From contig NZ_CP022436.1 of assembly GCF_002224285.1 (NCBI RefSeq), positions 62,001-126,000 of the forward strand: 64,000 nt of DNA, written 5' to 3'. Below are positions 1-8,038 of the stretch, piece by piece. Origin of the DNA: Arthrobacter sp. YN. GTDB taxonomy: Bacteria; Actinomycetota; Actinomycetes; Actinomycetales; Micrococcaceae. The notes beneath the pieces are model-generated. The model saw nothing but the letters and a program-made list of their open reading frames with translations. It was not told the origin of the DNA and did not search any database. Position 1 is the stretch's first letter. Each line of letters opens with the position of its first letter. The position numbers and the translations under genes are program-made.

Positions 1-728
1 CCGGCAGTCTTGATCATGTCGTACTCGATCCCCGCCCCGATGGCCGCAATGGAGTTCCCCTCAACAAACAGCTCCACCACGGTGGGCTTCTCCTTGCCTT
101 CCACCTTTGATGCAACCGAAGCCAGCATCTCAGCTGCTTCCGTCCGAACGGCAGACGTACGCTCACCCGCGCCAACTACAGCGCCGATGTTCTCGATATC
201 CGTGAGGATGTCCTTGACCTCGGCCTTGCTCCGGCGTTCCATGCAGCCCGCCGTTGCTATGTAGGACTCAGCGCCTGCAGCTTTGAGCTGTTCGATGCTC
301 GCAAAGCCCTGCTCGGCAGTGAATTCATACGCTGTGGGGGAGTAGACGAAATCGGGGTCGGCACCCAACAGGACTTCGCGCGACGGCGGCATCTGATCGC
401 TCAGCTGCTGCACGTTACCGCGCTCCTTCAGTTCCGGCAGCAGCTCACTGCCTTTGGTCTGTGCCTCGGCCACAACCTTGTCCGCGGCGCCCAGTTTCAC
501 CAATAGCTCGGACTGTCCGGGAGTCATGGCCACCACCCGCTGGGGAACGGAGGTGAAGGTCAGGGTGCGGCCGCAGTTCTCGATTGCTCCCGCGGGCTGC
601 GCAGCGACACCAGCATTGTCCGTGGCAGGTGTTTGGCTGACTGCTTGACCGCAGCCGGACAACAGCATTCCGCTCAGTGTCATCACGCTCAGCACCGCAG
701 CGGTTTTGGGCAGGGTGGATTTTTTCAT
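1..728 (-). CDS. ABC importer substrate-binding lipoprotein, FecB/BtuF type (partial)
   Basis: Extracytoplasmic solute-binding lipoprotein of a metal-chelate/corrinoid-type ABC importer. The start at 728 is preceded by a GGAGG ribosome site. A lipoprotein signal ends in the lipobox LLSGC with Cys26 as the lipidated residue. After a short linker comes the periplasmic-binding fold, starting with the motif PQRVVAMTPGQSELLVKLGA. About 242 residues are visible and the C-terminus lies beyond base 1. It is the third gene of permease-ATPase-binding protein, 41 bp after the ATPase. The substrate is not readable from sequence: siderophore, cobalamin, haem or another chelate are possible. An F420-0-type transporter, proposed for some actinobacterial three-gene cassettes, is a further option that I cannot confirm. 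Confidence 0.85.
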   Translation of the reverse strand, partial: MKKSTLPKTAAVLSVMTLSGMLLSGCGQAVSQTPATDNAGVAAQPAGAIENCGRTLTFTSVPQRVVAMTPGQSELLVKLGAADKVVAEAQTKGSELLPELKERGNVQQLSDQMPPSREVLLGADPDFVYSPTAYEFTAEQGFASIEQLKAAGAESYIATAGCMERRSKAEVKDILTDIENIGAVVGAGERTSAVRTEAAEMLASVASKVEGKEKPTVVELFVEGNSIAAIGAGIEYDMIKTA

Positions 729-769
729 GGGTGTGCCTCCAGTTGGGTTGTATCGGGTGATGGGTACGT

Positions 770-1591
770 TCAATGGCGGGCGGCGGAGAAGTCCGCATCC
801 TGGCTGGGTGGGGGCGTCTGTTCCGGCGTCTTCGCTGCGATGGCGATCAGCGCCCGCCCGGTCAAAGGATGCTCCAGCGTCCGGGATTCAACACCGAAGC
901 AGCGGCGGATCAGTTGGGGGTTCAGCAGCGTTGACGGCGGCCCGAAAGCCTGCAGCCGCCCGGACTGCAGCACGGCCACCTGGTCACAGAATTCTGCCGC
1001 CAGGTTCATGTCATGCAGGGCCGCCAGCACGGTCCTTCCCCGCGAGGTGACCAGATGCATGAGCTCCAGTTGGAAGGCGACATCGAGGTGGTTGGTAGGT
1101 TCATCCAGGACCAGGACCGGTGCTTCCTGAACGAGTGCCCGCGCCAGGAGGACCCGCTGCTTTTCCCCGCCGGACAACCCCGCAAAGTAGCGGTCCGTCA
1201 GGGAGGAGGCTCCGACGTCGAGCATTGCTTGGTGGACGAGGTGGTGATCCCGCTCCGAATCCGCACCGAACCCGCGCTGATGCGGGGCGCGGCCCAGCAT
1301 CACAACCTCGCGGGCCGTCATGGGAAAGTCCTGACTGGATTCCTGGGCCATCACGGCCACGCGGAGCGCGGCCTGCCGGGAGTTGAGGGCGCGGACATCC
1401 TGGCCGCCTACGGTGACGGTCCCCGAGGTGGGCTTGTTCACCCGGTACAGGGCACGCAAAAGAGTGGATTTGCCGCATCCGTTGGGCCCCAGAATGCCCA
1501 CCACGGAGCCGCTGGGTGCAGTAAAAGTGACGTCGTGAACCACCGGAGTGCCGCCAAGGGCGATGCTGACGTTGAGGAATTCCACCTTCAT
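770..1591 (-). CDS. ABC importer ATP-binding protein, FecE type
   Basis: Cytoplasmic ATPase subunit of the same importer, 273 residues, the usual size for FecE/BtuD proteins. Walker A GPNGCGKST is at about residues 35-43, the signature LSGGEKQR follows the Q-loop, and Walker B with the switch region reads VLDEPTNHLD. The start at 1591 (MKVEFLNV) is chosen because its ATG overlaps the permease stop as ATGA (1588-1591), the usual translational coupling. A longer in-frame start at 1636 would run inside the permease and adds no conserved residues. Transcribed after the permease and before the binding protein. Confidence 0.92.
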   Translation of the reverse strand: MKVEFLNVSIALGGTPVVHDVTFTAPSGSVVGILGPNGCGKSTLLRALYRVNKPTSGTVTVGGQDVRALNSRQAALRVAVMAQESSQDFPMTAREVVMLGRAPHQRGFGADSERDHHLVHQAMLDVGASSLTDRYFAGLSGGEKQRVLLARALVQEAPVLVLDEPTNHLDVAFQLELMHLVTSRGRTVLAALHDMNLAAEFCDQVAVLQSGRLQAFGPPSTLLNPQLIRRCFGVESRTLEHPLTGRALIAIAAKTPEQTPPPSQDADFSAARH

Positions 1592-2694
1592 CGTTTGATG
1601 CCACCCCGTACAGCGCCGTTGCCGCGCATGAGCCACAGGAAGAAGGGCGCTCCGACGGTAGCGGTGAGGATGCCCAAGGGAATCTCGGCCGGTTGCGCCA
1701 CCGTGCGGGCCAGCAGGTCAGTGAGCATGAGGAAAAGGGCCCCGCCAAAGATGGTGACGGGCAGCATGCGGCGGTGATCGGAGCCCACCAGCATGCGCGC
1801 GGCGTGCGGCACTACCAAGCCCACAAATCCGATGCCGCCGCATACGGCAACCGTGGTGGCAGTCAGTAATGCCGTGGCCAGCAAGAGTGTCCGACGCAGC
1901 GATTCCACGTTGACGCCCAGGGCCGTGGCCGTTTCGTCGCCGGCCAGGAAGGCGTTGAGCGCGCGTGATCGGAACATCGCGAAGACGCTGATGGCCACGA
2001 GTGCCACGCCCGGCAGCAGCAGTTGCGGATAGGTGGCTGCGGAAACGCTGCCCAACAGGAAAAACAGCACACTGTAGACGTTCTGGGCGTCGGTGGTGAT
2101 GGTCAGGAAGTTGGTGATCGCGGAGAGGAGTGAGCCCAACGCCACGCCTGCCAGGATGAGCCGGGAGGGTGCAATCACGCCATCCTGTTTCGCGAGCAAG
2201 TACACCAGGGCCGTCGCCGCCGCAGCTCCCGCGAATGCCGACGCGTTCAAGCCCAGCCCGCCCACCGCCGTCGAGCCTGCCACGATGGCCAGAACGGCTC
2301 CCACTCCCGCCCCGGCTGAAACACCCAGAATGTAAGGCTCGGCGAGTGGGTTGCGGACGTTCGCCTGGAGCAGGGCTCCGGCCAGCGCGAGGCTGGCCCC
2401 GGCAATGCCGGCCAGGAGCGCCCGGGGGAGCCGGAAGCTCCACACGGCTTGGTCCTGGGACACGGTGAGCGAGCCGTCCGACATCCATGGCAGGCCAGGG
2501 ATCAGGTGCCCGGCCATGATCCGCAGCGATTCCAAAAACGTTGTTTGCAGCGGCCCGGTGCTGCCCGAAACCACCAGAAGCACAACGATTCCGAGCACCA
2601 GCGTTGGTGTCAGCAACCGTTCAAGCGTTGACCTGCGTGGGCGGGCGGGTGTTGCTGCGTTTCGGTTGGCCTGGCGTGCGAGGTCAACGCTCAT
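1588..2694 (-). CDS. ABC importer permease, FecCD family
   Basis: Membrane subunit of 368 residues with about nine to ten hydrophobic segments, typical of the FecCD/BtuC family. Family motifs include LRIPRALLA-like WSFRLPRALLAGIAGASLALAG, NPLAEPYILGVSAGA and the late GFVGLVVPHAARMLVG. The first gene of the importer operon, its stop overlaps the ATPase start by 4 bp. Its promoter must lie in the 59-bp gap to the upstream gene, which contains a Fur-superfamily-like palindrome. The N-terminal 25 residues are hydrophilic, so the precise start is slightly uncertain. Confidence 0.92.
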   Translation of the reverse strand: MSVDLARQANRNAATPARPRRSTLERLLTPTLVLGIVVLLVVSGSTGPLQTTFLESLRIMAGHLIPGLPWMSDGSLTVSQDQAVWSFRLPRALLAGIAGASLALAGALLQANVRNPLAEPYILGVSAGAGVGAVLAIVAGSTAVGGLGLNASAFAGAAAATALVYLLAKQDGVIAPSRLILAGVALGSLLSAITNFLTITTDAQNVYSVLFFLLGSVSAATYPQLLLPGVALVAISVFAMFRSRALNAFLAGDETATALGVNVESLRRTLLLATALLTATTVAVCGGIGFVGLVVPHAARMLVGSDHRRMLPVTIFGGALFLMLTDLLARTVAQPAEIPLGILTATVGAPFFLWLMRGNGAVRGGIKR

Positions 2695-2728
2695 GGGTGC
2701 GTCCTATCACACCCGGAGCCTATCTTAA

Positions 2729-2745
2729 ATGAGAATGATTCGCAT
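2729..2745. promoter_or_regulatory. Fur/Zur-like operator upstream of the FecBCD-type operon
   Basis: ATGAGAATGATTCGCAT is a 17-bp interrupted palindrome: six of eight base pairs around the central G are symmetric. It contains TGAGAATGATT, close to the TGAnAATGATTnTCA pattern known for actinobacterial Zur and related Fur-family sites. It sits 34 bp before the permease start in the only gap available for a promoter. Inference: metal-responsive repression of the importer. Confidence 0.55.
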
Positions 2746-2753
2746 AAGTGCCG

Positions 2754-3317
2754 TCATTTCGGCGAGGTCAGGGCGGCTGTGGGGACGCCCGCTGCCCGCT
2801 CGGCTGTTGCGAGGGCCTCGGTGAGACGCTCGACGGCGGCCCGGTAGTCAGTTCCAGCCGTCACCTTGCAGTATTCGGCCTCCCGCATGGCCCGGGTGAG
2901 CGCGGCTGTTTCTGCTGCCCTGACGTCCGTCATGGCGGGGAAATCGATGGTGTGTGCGGGGTCCAGTTCGTACCGGCTCCAGCGCTCCAGGACGTAATCG
3001 TGGCGGGCGGCATCGTCGGCAAAACCGGCACGACGGCGGGGCTCAGCTGCATGGATCCGCTCCACCTTGTGGATGCTGGTCAGGGTTGCTGCCGCTGTGG
3101 CGAGGCCGACGAAAATCATGATGAGCCCTGCCGGAGGCCATTGCACCGCGGGGACCAAGATGGCGGGCGCCACGACCACGAGCCCTCCGAACACGTCCCA
3201 AAACAGCCCGTCCGGCTCCGCGCCGCGGCCGTAGGTCAGTTTCCTGTGCACGACATACGTGGTTGCTGCGGTTGCGAGAACCAGAGCTACACCCCATAGG
3301 AGCATCATGGCGGGCAT
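2754..3317 (-). CDS. Hypothetical membrane protein
   Basis: Protein of 187 residues of no recognised family. Three hydrophobic segments occupy roughly residues 3-20, 43-60 and 62-80, after which a long charged, probably helical cytoplasmic tail follows (many A, E and R). The start at 3317 has a good GGAGGTGG ribosome site. It lies upstream of the FecBCD-type operon on the same strand, but the operator-like palindrome between them suggests separate control. No catalytic motif is visible. Confidence 0.7.
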   Translation of the reverse strand: MPAMMLLWGVALVLATAATTYVVHRKLTYGRGAEPDGLFWDVFGGLVVVAPAILVPAVQWPPAGLIMIFVGLATAAATLTSIHKVERIHAAEPRRRAGFADDAARHDYVLERWSRYELDPAHTIDFPAMTDVRAAETAALTRAMREAEYCKVTAGTDYRAAVERLTEALATAERAAGVPTAALTSPK

Positions 3318-3421
3318 CGGACCACCTCCAGGCGAATTCGCTGCTTTGCCTTCAGTATGCGGCAGTGCCCGCGTTGGCGCGAGGGGTCAGCTTGTCGGAC
3401 CCGGGGCGTAGCCTAGGCAGC

Positions 3422-3805
3422 ATGAGACTGAAAATGTGCAGCATCCACGTCAAAGACCCGGCAGCAGCCCATGTTTTCTACACGGAGACGTTGGGTTTCG
3501 AGACCTTGATGGCCATGCCCGAGTACAACCTCTTCATCATCAAGGATCCCGGCGCGGACAACAGCACCTCGCCCGGCCTGCTGCTGGAACCCAGCGACAA
3601 CCCCATCGCCTCGAATTACATGAACGCGCTGCATGAGTCCGGCCTGGCCGCCATCACTTTCGGCGTGCCCGATGTTCAGGCTGAATATGAGCGTCTGCTT
3701 GCCGCCGGCGTGACGTTCCAAGGAGAACCGTCTGAAGATCCGTCCGGCGTCAGTGCGGTTTTCGACGACGGGTGCGGCAACTTCATTCAGCTTCACCAAG
3801 ACTGA
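3422..3805 (+). CDS. VOC-family (glyoxalase/bleomycin resistance-like) protein
   Basis: 127-residue single VOC-fold protein. The pattern is typical: an N-terminal MKMCSIHVKDP-like beta strand, AHVFYTETLGFE, LLLEPS in the middle, and DDGCGNFIQLHQ at the end. The start MRLKMCSIHV at 3422 begins exactly at the first beta strand; longer in-frame upstream sequence is not conserved-looking. Members are metal-dependent lyases, dioxygenases or resistance proteins; the substrate here is unknown. It is followed by a strong bidirectional hairpin. Confidence 0.85.
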   Translation: MRLKMCSIHVKDPAAAHVFYTETLGFETLMAMPEYNLFIIKDPGADNSTSPGLLLEPSDNPIASNYMNALHESGLAAITFGVPDVQAEYERLLAAGVTFQGEPSEDPSGVSAVFDDGCGNFIQLHQD

Positions 3806-3814
3806 GCTTAAACA

Positions 3815-3847
3815 GTTGTGGCCGGGACCATTGGTCCCGGCCACAAC
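3815..3847. terminator. Bidirectional intrinsic terminator
   Basis: Perfect 15-bp inverted repeat (GTTGTGGCCGGGACC and its complement) with a 3-nt ATT loop. It lies between the convergent VOC gene (stop 3805) and DUF5997 gene (stop 3858). It lacks a clear U-run on the plus strand, as is common in high-GC actinobacteria. Confidence 0.8.
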
Positions 3848-3857
3848 TCACACAGAC

Positions 3858-4307
3858 TTAAGCGTGGTCGCGCTTGGAGGTCTTCGGGGCGTCGCGCTTT
3901 GCGGCAGCGTTGTCCCGGGCTTCCTTGGTGGCGGCCTTCTTGGTGGCTTCGTCCTTGACCCGCTGGGCTTCGGAGCGGACGGCAGCGTGGGTGGCGCGCT
4001 CGGTGACCAGCCACTGCGGCGGAGCCTGCAGCAGCTCGGTGATTTCCGCCGTCGTGAGTGCATCTTCAATGCCACCGCGGGCGAGGCCGCTGATGGAGAC
4101 GTTCAGCTTCTGCGCGACTACCGGGCGGGGGTGGGGGCCGTTGCGGCGAAGTTCGGCGAGCCATTCCGGGGGATTGGCCTGGAGTTCGGCGAATTCGTCA
4201 CGGGTGATGGACGAATCCTGGAACTCTTGGGGTGTAGCGGGCAGGTAGATGCCGAGTTTCTTGGCAACTGTTGCCGGCTTCATGGACTGGGAGTTCGAGG
4301 ACGTCAT
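3858..4307 (-). CDS. DUF5997 family protein
   Basis: 149-residue cytoplasmic protein matching the DUF5997 pattern: MKPATVAKKLGIYLPATPQEFQDS near the N-terminus, then PPEWLAELRRNGPHPRPVVAQKLNVSISGLARGG, then an alanine/lysine-rich, probably helical tail. The central part resembles a small helix-turn-helix or DNA-binding bundle, but no function is established. It is divergent from the LysR-type effector-domain gene (33-bp gap), an arrangement I recall as common for this family in Actinobacteria. Confidence 0.82.
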   Translation of the reverse strand: MTSSNSQSMKPATVAKKLGIYLPATPQEFQDSSITRDEFAELQANPPEWLAELRRNGPHPRPVVAQKLNVSISGLARGGIEDALTTAEITELLQAPPQWLVTERATHAAVRSEAQRVKDEATKKAATKEARDNAAAKRDAPKTSKRDHA

Positions 4308-4340
4308 GCTTCAAGGGTATCTGGCCGGTACTGTGAGTGT

Positions 4341-5066
4341 GTGCCAGACGCTGAAGATTCCGCCGAAACAACCGGGCCCCTTGCCGGCCTCCGCTTCGCC
4401 TATGTTGCGGGTGTGACCCCTGGGAAATGGATCCGGCGGTGGGAAGAGCGCATGCCCAACTTTCCGTTGCACTCGTTCATGTCCGACGACGCCGCCCAGG
4501 TTTCGGTGTTGCATGACGGCTCCGCTGACCTGAGCTTCGTTCGGTTGCCGGTGGACCGCGAAGGCCTGAACGTCATTCCTCTCTATGAAGAGCAGCCGGT
4601 GGTGGTCGCTCCCAAGGGGCACGAGATCTCCGTGTTCGAAGAGGTGGCCCTCGATGATCTTTCCGAGGAGAACTTCCTCGACATTGAGGAAATGGGCGGG
4701 CCGGACATGGCCCTCCAAGTAGTCGCGTCCGGTGCTGGGCTGGCGATCCTGCCGATGTCAGTTGCACGGCATTTGAACGCCAAAGACACCGTCATGCGCC
4801 GCCTGACCGGCGCTCCCGGGACGCAGATCGGCCTGGCTTGGCTGGTTGGAACCGACAGTCCCGTGATCGAGGAGTTCATTGGAATTGTGCGTGGGCGGAC
4901 CGCGCAGAGTTCACGCCAACCCTCGGCCCAGCAGGAGAAGCCCAAGAAGGAACCCAAGCCCGACCGCCGCGGGGGAGGCCCCAGGAAGCCTGCAGTCGCG
5001 CAGCGTTACGCCCCGAATCCTGACAAGGGCCGGGGTAAAGGTTCGCGCAAGAAGGGCAAGCGCTAG
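4341..5066 (+). CDS. LysR-type substrate-binding domain protein without HTH
   Basis: About 241 residues. It corresponds to the effector (periplasmic-binding-like) domain of LysR regulators: LAGLRFAYVAGVTPGKWIRRWEER, then PNFPLHSFM, DLSFVRLPVD, PLYEEQPVVVAPKGHE and ASGAGLAILPMSVAR. There is no N-terminal winged helix. The GTG at 4341 is the best start because the conserved domain begins about 15 residues later and in-frame upstream sequence overlaps the divergent gene. The C-terminus is a lysine/arginine-rich low-complexity tail (residues about 190-241) that may bind nucleic acid. Paired with DUF5997, so possibly a two-protein regulator. Confidence 0.8.
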   Translation: MPDAEDSAETTGPLAGLRFAYVAGVTPGKWIRRWEERMPNFPLHSFMSDDAAQVSVLHDGSADLSFVRLPVDREGLNVIPLYEEQPVVVAPKGHEISVFEEVALDDLSEENFLDIEEMGGPDMALQVVASGAGLAILPMSVARHLNAKDTVMRRLTGAPGTQIGLAWLVGTDSPVIEEFIGIVRGRTAQSSRQPSAQQEKPKKEPKPDRRGGGPRKPAVAQRYAPNPDKGRGKGSRKKGKR

Positions 5067-5765
5067 CTACGCGCCGTGGATTGCGGTCTGTTGCTGCTCT
5101 GAGCGGTTGAGGTAGGCCAGAAGAAGGTCGCCGGCCCGTTCCAGCTCTCCCGCCTCCAGCGCTGAACAGATGTGCTCGTTGTCCGTGAGCCAGTCGCTGT
5201 AGAAGTGCGCATTCAAGGTGGCCTTGTGGAAGTAGAGGCGCATCTCGGCCAGAATCTGGGCCATGATCGTGTTCAGCCGGTTGCTCTCGGCGAGTGCAAC
5301 AATCGCGCCGTGGAAATGCTGGTTGGCGCTTCCCAAGCCTTCGTTGTCCTTGGCTGCCGCGGCCCGCTTCCCCTCGTCGACGGCGGCCCTGACGGCGGCA
5401 ATGCGTTCCGGTGAACCGCCCGCCCGGATGGAGCTGACCTCGATCGCACGGCGAACCGTGTAAACGTCGTGAATGTCGCCCGCTTCAAGGGTGGCAACAA
5501 AAACGCCCTTATTGGGCTGGCGGAGGAGTAGACGTTCGCCGGCCAGCTCAGCGAATGCTTCGCGGACCGTGTTCCGGGAGACGCCCAGGTCCTCAGCAAT
5601 GGTGGCTTCGGTCAGCTTGGCTCCTGGGACGAGGAAACCTTCGGCCAGCTGGTAGCGCAGCTCTTCGGCGACTCTCTCGGCAACGGACGGAACTCTCATG
5701 CGGACCCGGGCCCGCGCGCTATCGAGGCCAGCGGTTTCGTTTTTTTCCTGATCTGCACTGGCCAT
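5067..5765 (-). CDS. GntR-family (FadR/FCD) transcriptional regulator of the 5-oxoproline operon
   Basis: 232 residues: a GntR winged helix (about residues 28-90, with ELRYQLAEGFLVPGAKLTEATIAEDLGVSRNTVREAF-type sequence), followed by an all-helical FCD effector domain (RRAIEVSSIRAGG to the end). Divergent from pxpA across a 109-bp gap that holds a perfect 23-bp palindrome, so it is the obvious local regulator of the downstream transport and hydrolysis genes. The FCD domain usually binds carboxylic acids; 5-oxoproline is a reasonable guess. Its stop abuts the LysR-like gene. Confidence 0.92.
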   Translation of the reverse strand: MASADQEKNETAGLDSARARVRMRVPSVAERVAEELRYQLAEGFLVPGAKLTEATIAEDLGVSRNTVREAFAELAGERLLLRQPNKGVFVATLEAGDIHDVYTVRRAIEVSSIRAGGSPERIAAVRAAVDEGKRAAAAKDNEGLGSANQHFHGAIVALAESNRLNTIMAQILAEMRLYFHKATLNAHFYSDWLTDNEHICSALEAGELERAGDLLLAYLNRSEQQQTAIHGA

Positions 5766-5801
5766 GACACCAAAATTACACGATTGCCGAAAACTTGGAT
5801 C

Positions 5802-5824
5802 GCTGGATTGTTGAACAATCCAGC
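5802..5824. promoter_or_regulatory. GntR operator, perfect 23-bp palindrome
   Basis: Arms GCTGGATTGTT and its exact complement flank a single central G. The core ATTGTnnnACAAT fits FCD-type GntR operators. It is 36 bp from the gntR start and 50 bp from the pxpA start, placed to control both directions. Confidence 0.75.
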
Positions 5825-5874
5825 AGATTGAGGCATCCTAGATGTAACGCACATCACGAGGCAGGGATCACATC

Positions 5875-6633
5875 ATGGCAATCATCGATATGAACAGCGA
5901 CGTCGGAGAGTCTTTCGGGCGCTGGACACTCGGCGATGACGCAGCCATGTTCGAGTCAGTCTCCAGTGCAAACGTTGCGTGCGGATTCCATGCTGGTGAC
6001 CCCAGCGTCATCCGCAGCACCTGCGAAAAGGCGGCGAAGGCCGGCGTCGTTATCGGCGCCCATGTTGGCTACCGCGACCTCGCTGGATTCGGTCGCCGCT
6101 TCATGGACATCGACCCCAAGGAACTGGCAGATGATGTGGTGTACCAAATTGGTGCCTTGCAGGCGCTGGCGGCCATCGCAGGTGCACGCGTCCAGTACGT
6201 GAAGCCCCATGGTGGCCTCTACAACGCGATCGTGAAGCATACGGCCCAGGCCCGTGCCGTTGTCGAAGCTGTGAAGTCGGTGGACCCCAACCTCCCGATT
6301 CTCGGCCTCCCGGGCTCCGAAGTACTCCGTCTCGCTGAAGAAGCAGGTCTTCGAGGCGTTGCCGAGGCTTTTGCGGACCGTGCCTACAACCCGGATGGAA
6401 CGCTGGTTTCCCGCTCACAGGCGGGCGCCGTTCTCCATGATCCGGCTGAAGTGGCAGAGCACGTCCTGCGCATGGCCACCGAACAATCCGTCAAAACCAT
6501 TGATGGTTCCATCCTGAAAATCCGCGCAGAGAGCATTTGCGTGCATGGTGACTCACCGGGGGCCGTTGCAATGGCCACCGCAGTGAAGTCCGCTTTGGGC
6601 GAGGCCGGCGTCGCCGTCGGCTCGTTCCTCTAA
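5875..6633 (+). CDS. pxpA: 5-oxoprolinase subunit PxpA (LamB/YcsF family)
   Basis: 252 residues, full length for the family. It begins [15 protein letters not shown], the family hallmark, and continues with [35 protein letters not shown] and a late [11 protein letters not shown]. With PxpB and PxpC it performs ATP-dependent opening of 5-oxoproline (pyroglutamate) to glutamate. The first gene of the operon pxpA-transporter-pxpBC-biotin carboxylase, 50 bp downstream of the GntR palindrome. Confidence 0.95.
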   Translation: MAIIDMNSDVGESFGRWTLGDDAAMFESVSSANVACGFHAGDPSVIRSTCEKAAKAGVVIGAHVGYRDLAGFGRRFMDIDPKELADDVVYQIGALQALAAIAGARVQYVKPHGGLYNAIVKHTAQARAVVEAVKSVDPNLPILGLPGSEVLRLAEEAGLRGVAEAFADRAYNPDGTLVSRSQAGAVLHDPAEVAEHVLRMATEQSVKTIDGSILKIRAESICVHGDSPGAVAMATAVKSALGEAGVAVGSFL

Positions 6634-6682
6634 TCCGTTCCATTCAGGCCCAGCACTACATCCCTCACCCCCGGAGGAAACC

Positions 6683-8032
6683 ATGACCAGCACCAACAAG
6701 GCAGCCAAGGCCGTGACAAGGAAGCCACCGGCCGGCGCCATCAAGGCGTACGTCGCCAGCCTCACCGGCACCTCGCTTGAGTACTACGACTTCGCCATCT
6801 ACTCGGTGGCTTCGGCCCTCGTGTTCCCCAAGATCTTCTTCCCCGGCAATGACGAATTTGTCGCGTTGCTGCTCTCTTTCTCGGCCTTCGCAGTTGGCTA
6901 CTTGGCCCGCCCCATTGGCGGCATCATCTTCGGCCGATTGGGCGACAAGATCGGCCGCAAGTACGTCCTGGTCTTCACGCTCGTCCTGATCGGTGTCGCA
7001 ACCGTCCTGATCGGCGCCTTGCCCGACTACTCGGTGATCGGCGTCGCGGCTCCCACCATCCTCGTCTTGCTGCGCCTGGCGCAGGGCATCGGCGTGGGCG
7101 GCGAATGGGGCGGTGCAGTACTGCTGTCCAGCGAATTCGGCGATCCCAACAAGCGGGGTTTCTGGTCCTCCGCAGCACAGATCGGCCCGCCCGCCGGTAA
7201 CCTCATGGCCAATGGTGTCCTTGCCATCCTGGCCGCCTCGCTGAGCGAAGAGGCATTCCTCTCCTGGGGCTGGCGCGTAGCCTTCCTTGCCTCCGCGTTG
7301 CTGGTGGTGTTCGGCCTGGTCATCCGACTCAAGCTTGAAGAAACCCCGGTGTTCAAGGCCATCCAGGCCCACGGCGATCGTCCCAAAGCTCCTATCAAGG
7401 AAGTCTTCACCACGGAGCCCAAGGCACTGGTCGCCGCAGCGCTGTCCCGGGTTTGCCCTGACATCCTTTACGCGCTGTTCACGGTGTTCGTCGCCGTTTA
7501 CGCCACCAAGGAACTGGGCATGACAACGGGCAACGTCCTGTCTGCCATCCTGATCGGCTCTGCCTTCCAGCTCTTCCTGATCCCGTTGGCCGGTGCGTTG
7601 ACGGACCGCTTCAACCGTCGCTGGGTCTACGGCATCGCTGCAGCTGCGACCGCCGCCTATATCCCGCTGTTCTTCCTGATGATCCAAGGCAAGTCCGTAG
7701 CCATGCTGACCGTCGGTACGGTCATCGGCCTGGCCCTGCACGCCTTCATGTACGGCCCTCAGGCGGCCTTCATCACCGAACAGTTCCCGGCCCGGCTCCG
7801 GTACGCCGGCAGCTCGCTGGCGTACACCTTGGCCGGTGTAATCGGTGGGGCCGTTGCACCCATCATCTTCACCGCTCTCTACGGCGCGGCAGGTGGCGGC
7901 TGGTACCTGATCGCTGTGTACATCCTCGTCGCTTCTGTTGTGACGATCGTGGGCATGCTCCTCGGTCGCGACCCCAAACCGGAAGAAGACGTCCGTTTGA
8001 TGCAGGGGACGCACGCTCAGCCGGCGTCGTAG
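6683..8032 (+). CDS. MFS transporter, metabolite:H+ symporter (MHS) type
   Basis: 449 residues with about 12 membrane segments. MHS-type signatures: TGTSLEYYDFAIYSVASALVFPKIFF in helix 1, RPIGGIIFGRLGDKIGRK between helices 2 and 3, and RLAQGIGVGGEWGGAVLL. A clear GGAGG ribosome site precedes the ATG. It sits between pxpA and pxpBC (gap 49 bp before, 6 bp after), so the probable substrate is 5-oxoproline or a related carboxylate; this is inference from context only. Confidence 0.92.
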   Translation: MTSTNKAAKAVTRKPPAGAIKAYVASLTGTSLEYYDFAIYSVASALVFPKIFFPGNDEFVALLLSFSAFAVGYLARPIGGIIFGRLGDKIGRKYVLVFTLVLIGVATVLIGALPDYSVIGVAAPTILVLLRLAQGIGVGGEWGGAVLLSSEFGDPNKRGFWSSAAQIGPPAGNLMANGVLAILAASLSEEAFLSWGWRVAFLASALLVVFGLVIRLKLEETPVFKAIQAHGDRPKAPIKEVFTTEPKALVAAALSRVCPDILYALFTVFVAVYATKELGMTTGNVLSAILIGSAFQLFLIPLAGALTDRFNRRWVYGIAAAATAAYIPLFFLMIQGKSVAMLTVGTVIGLALHAFMYGPQAAFITEQFPARLRYAGSSLAYTLAGVIGGAVAPIIFTALYGAAGGGWYLIAVYILVASVVTIVGMLLGRDPKPEEDVRLMQGTHAQPAS

Positions 8033-8038
8033 CGAAAA

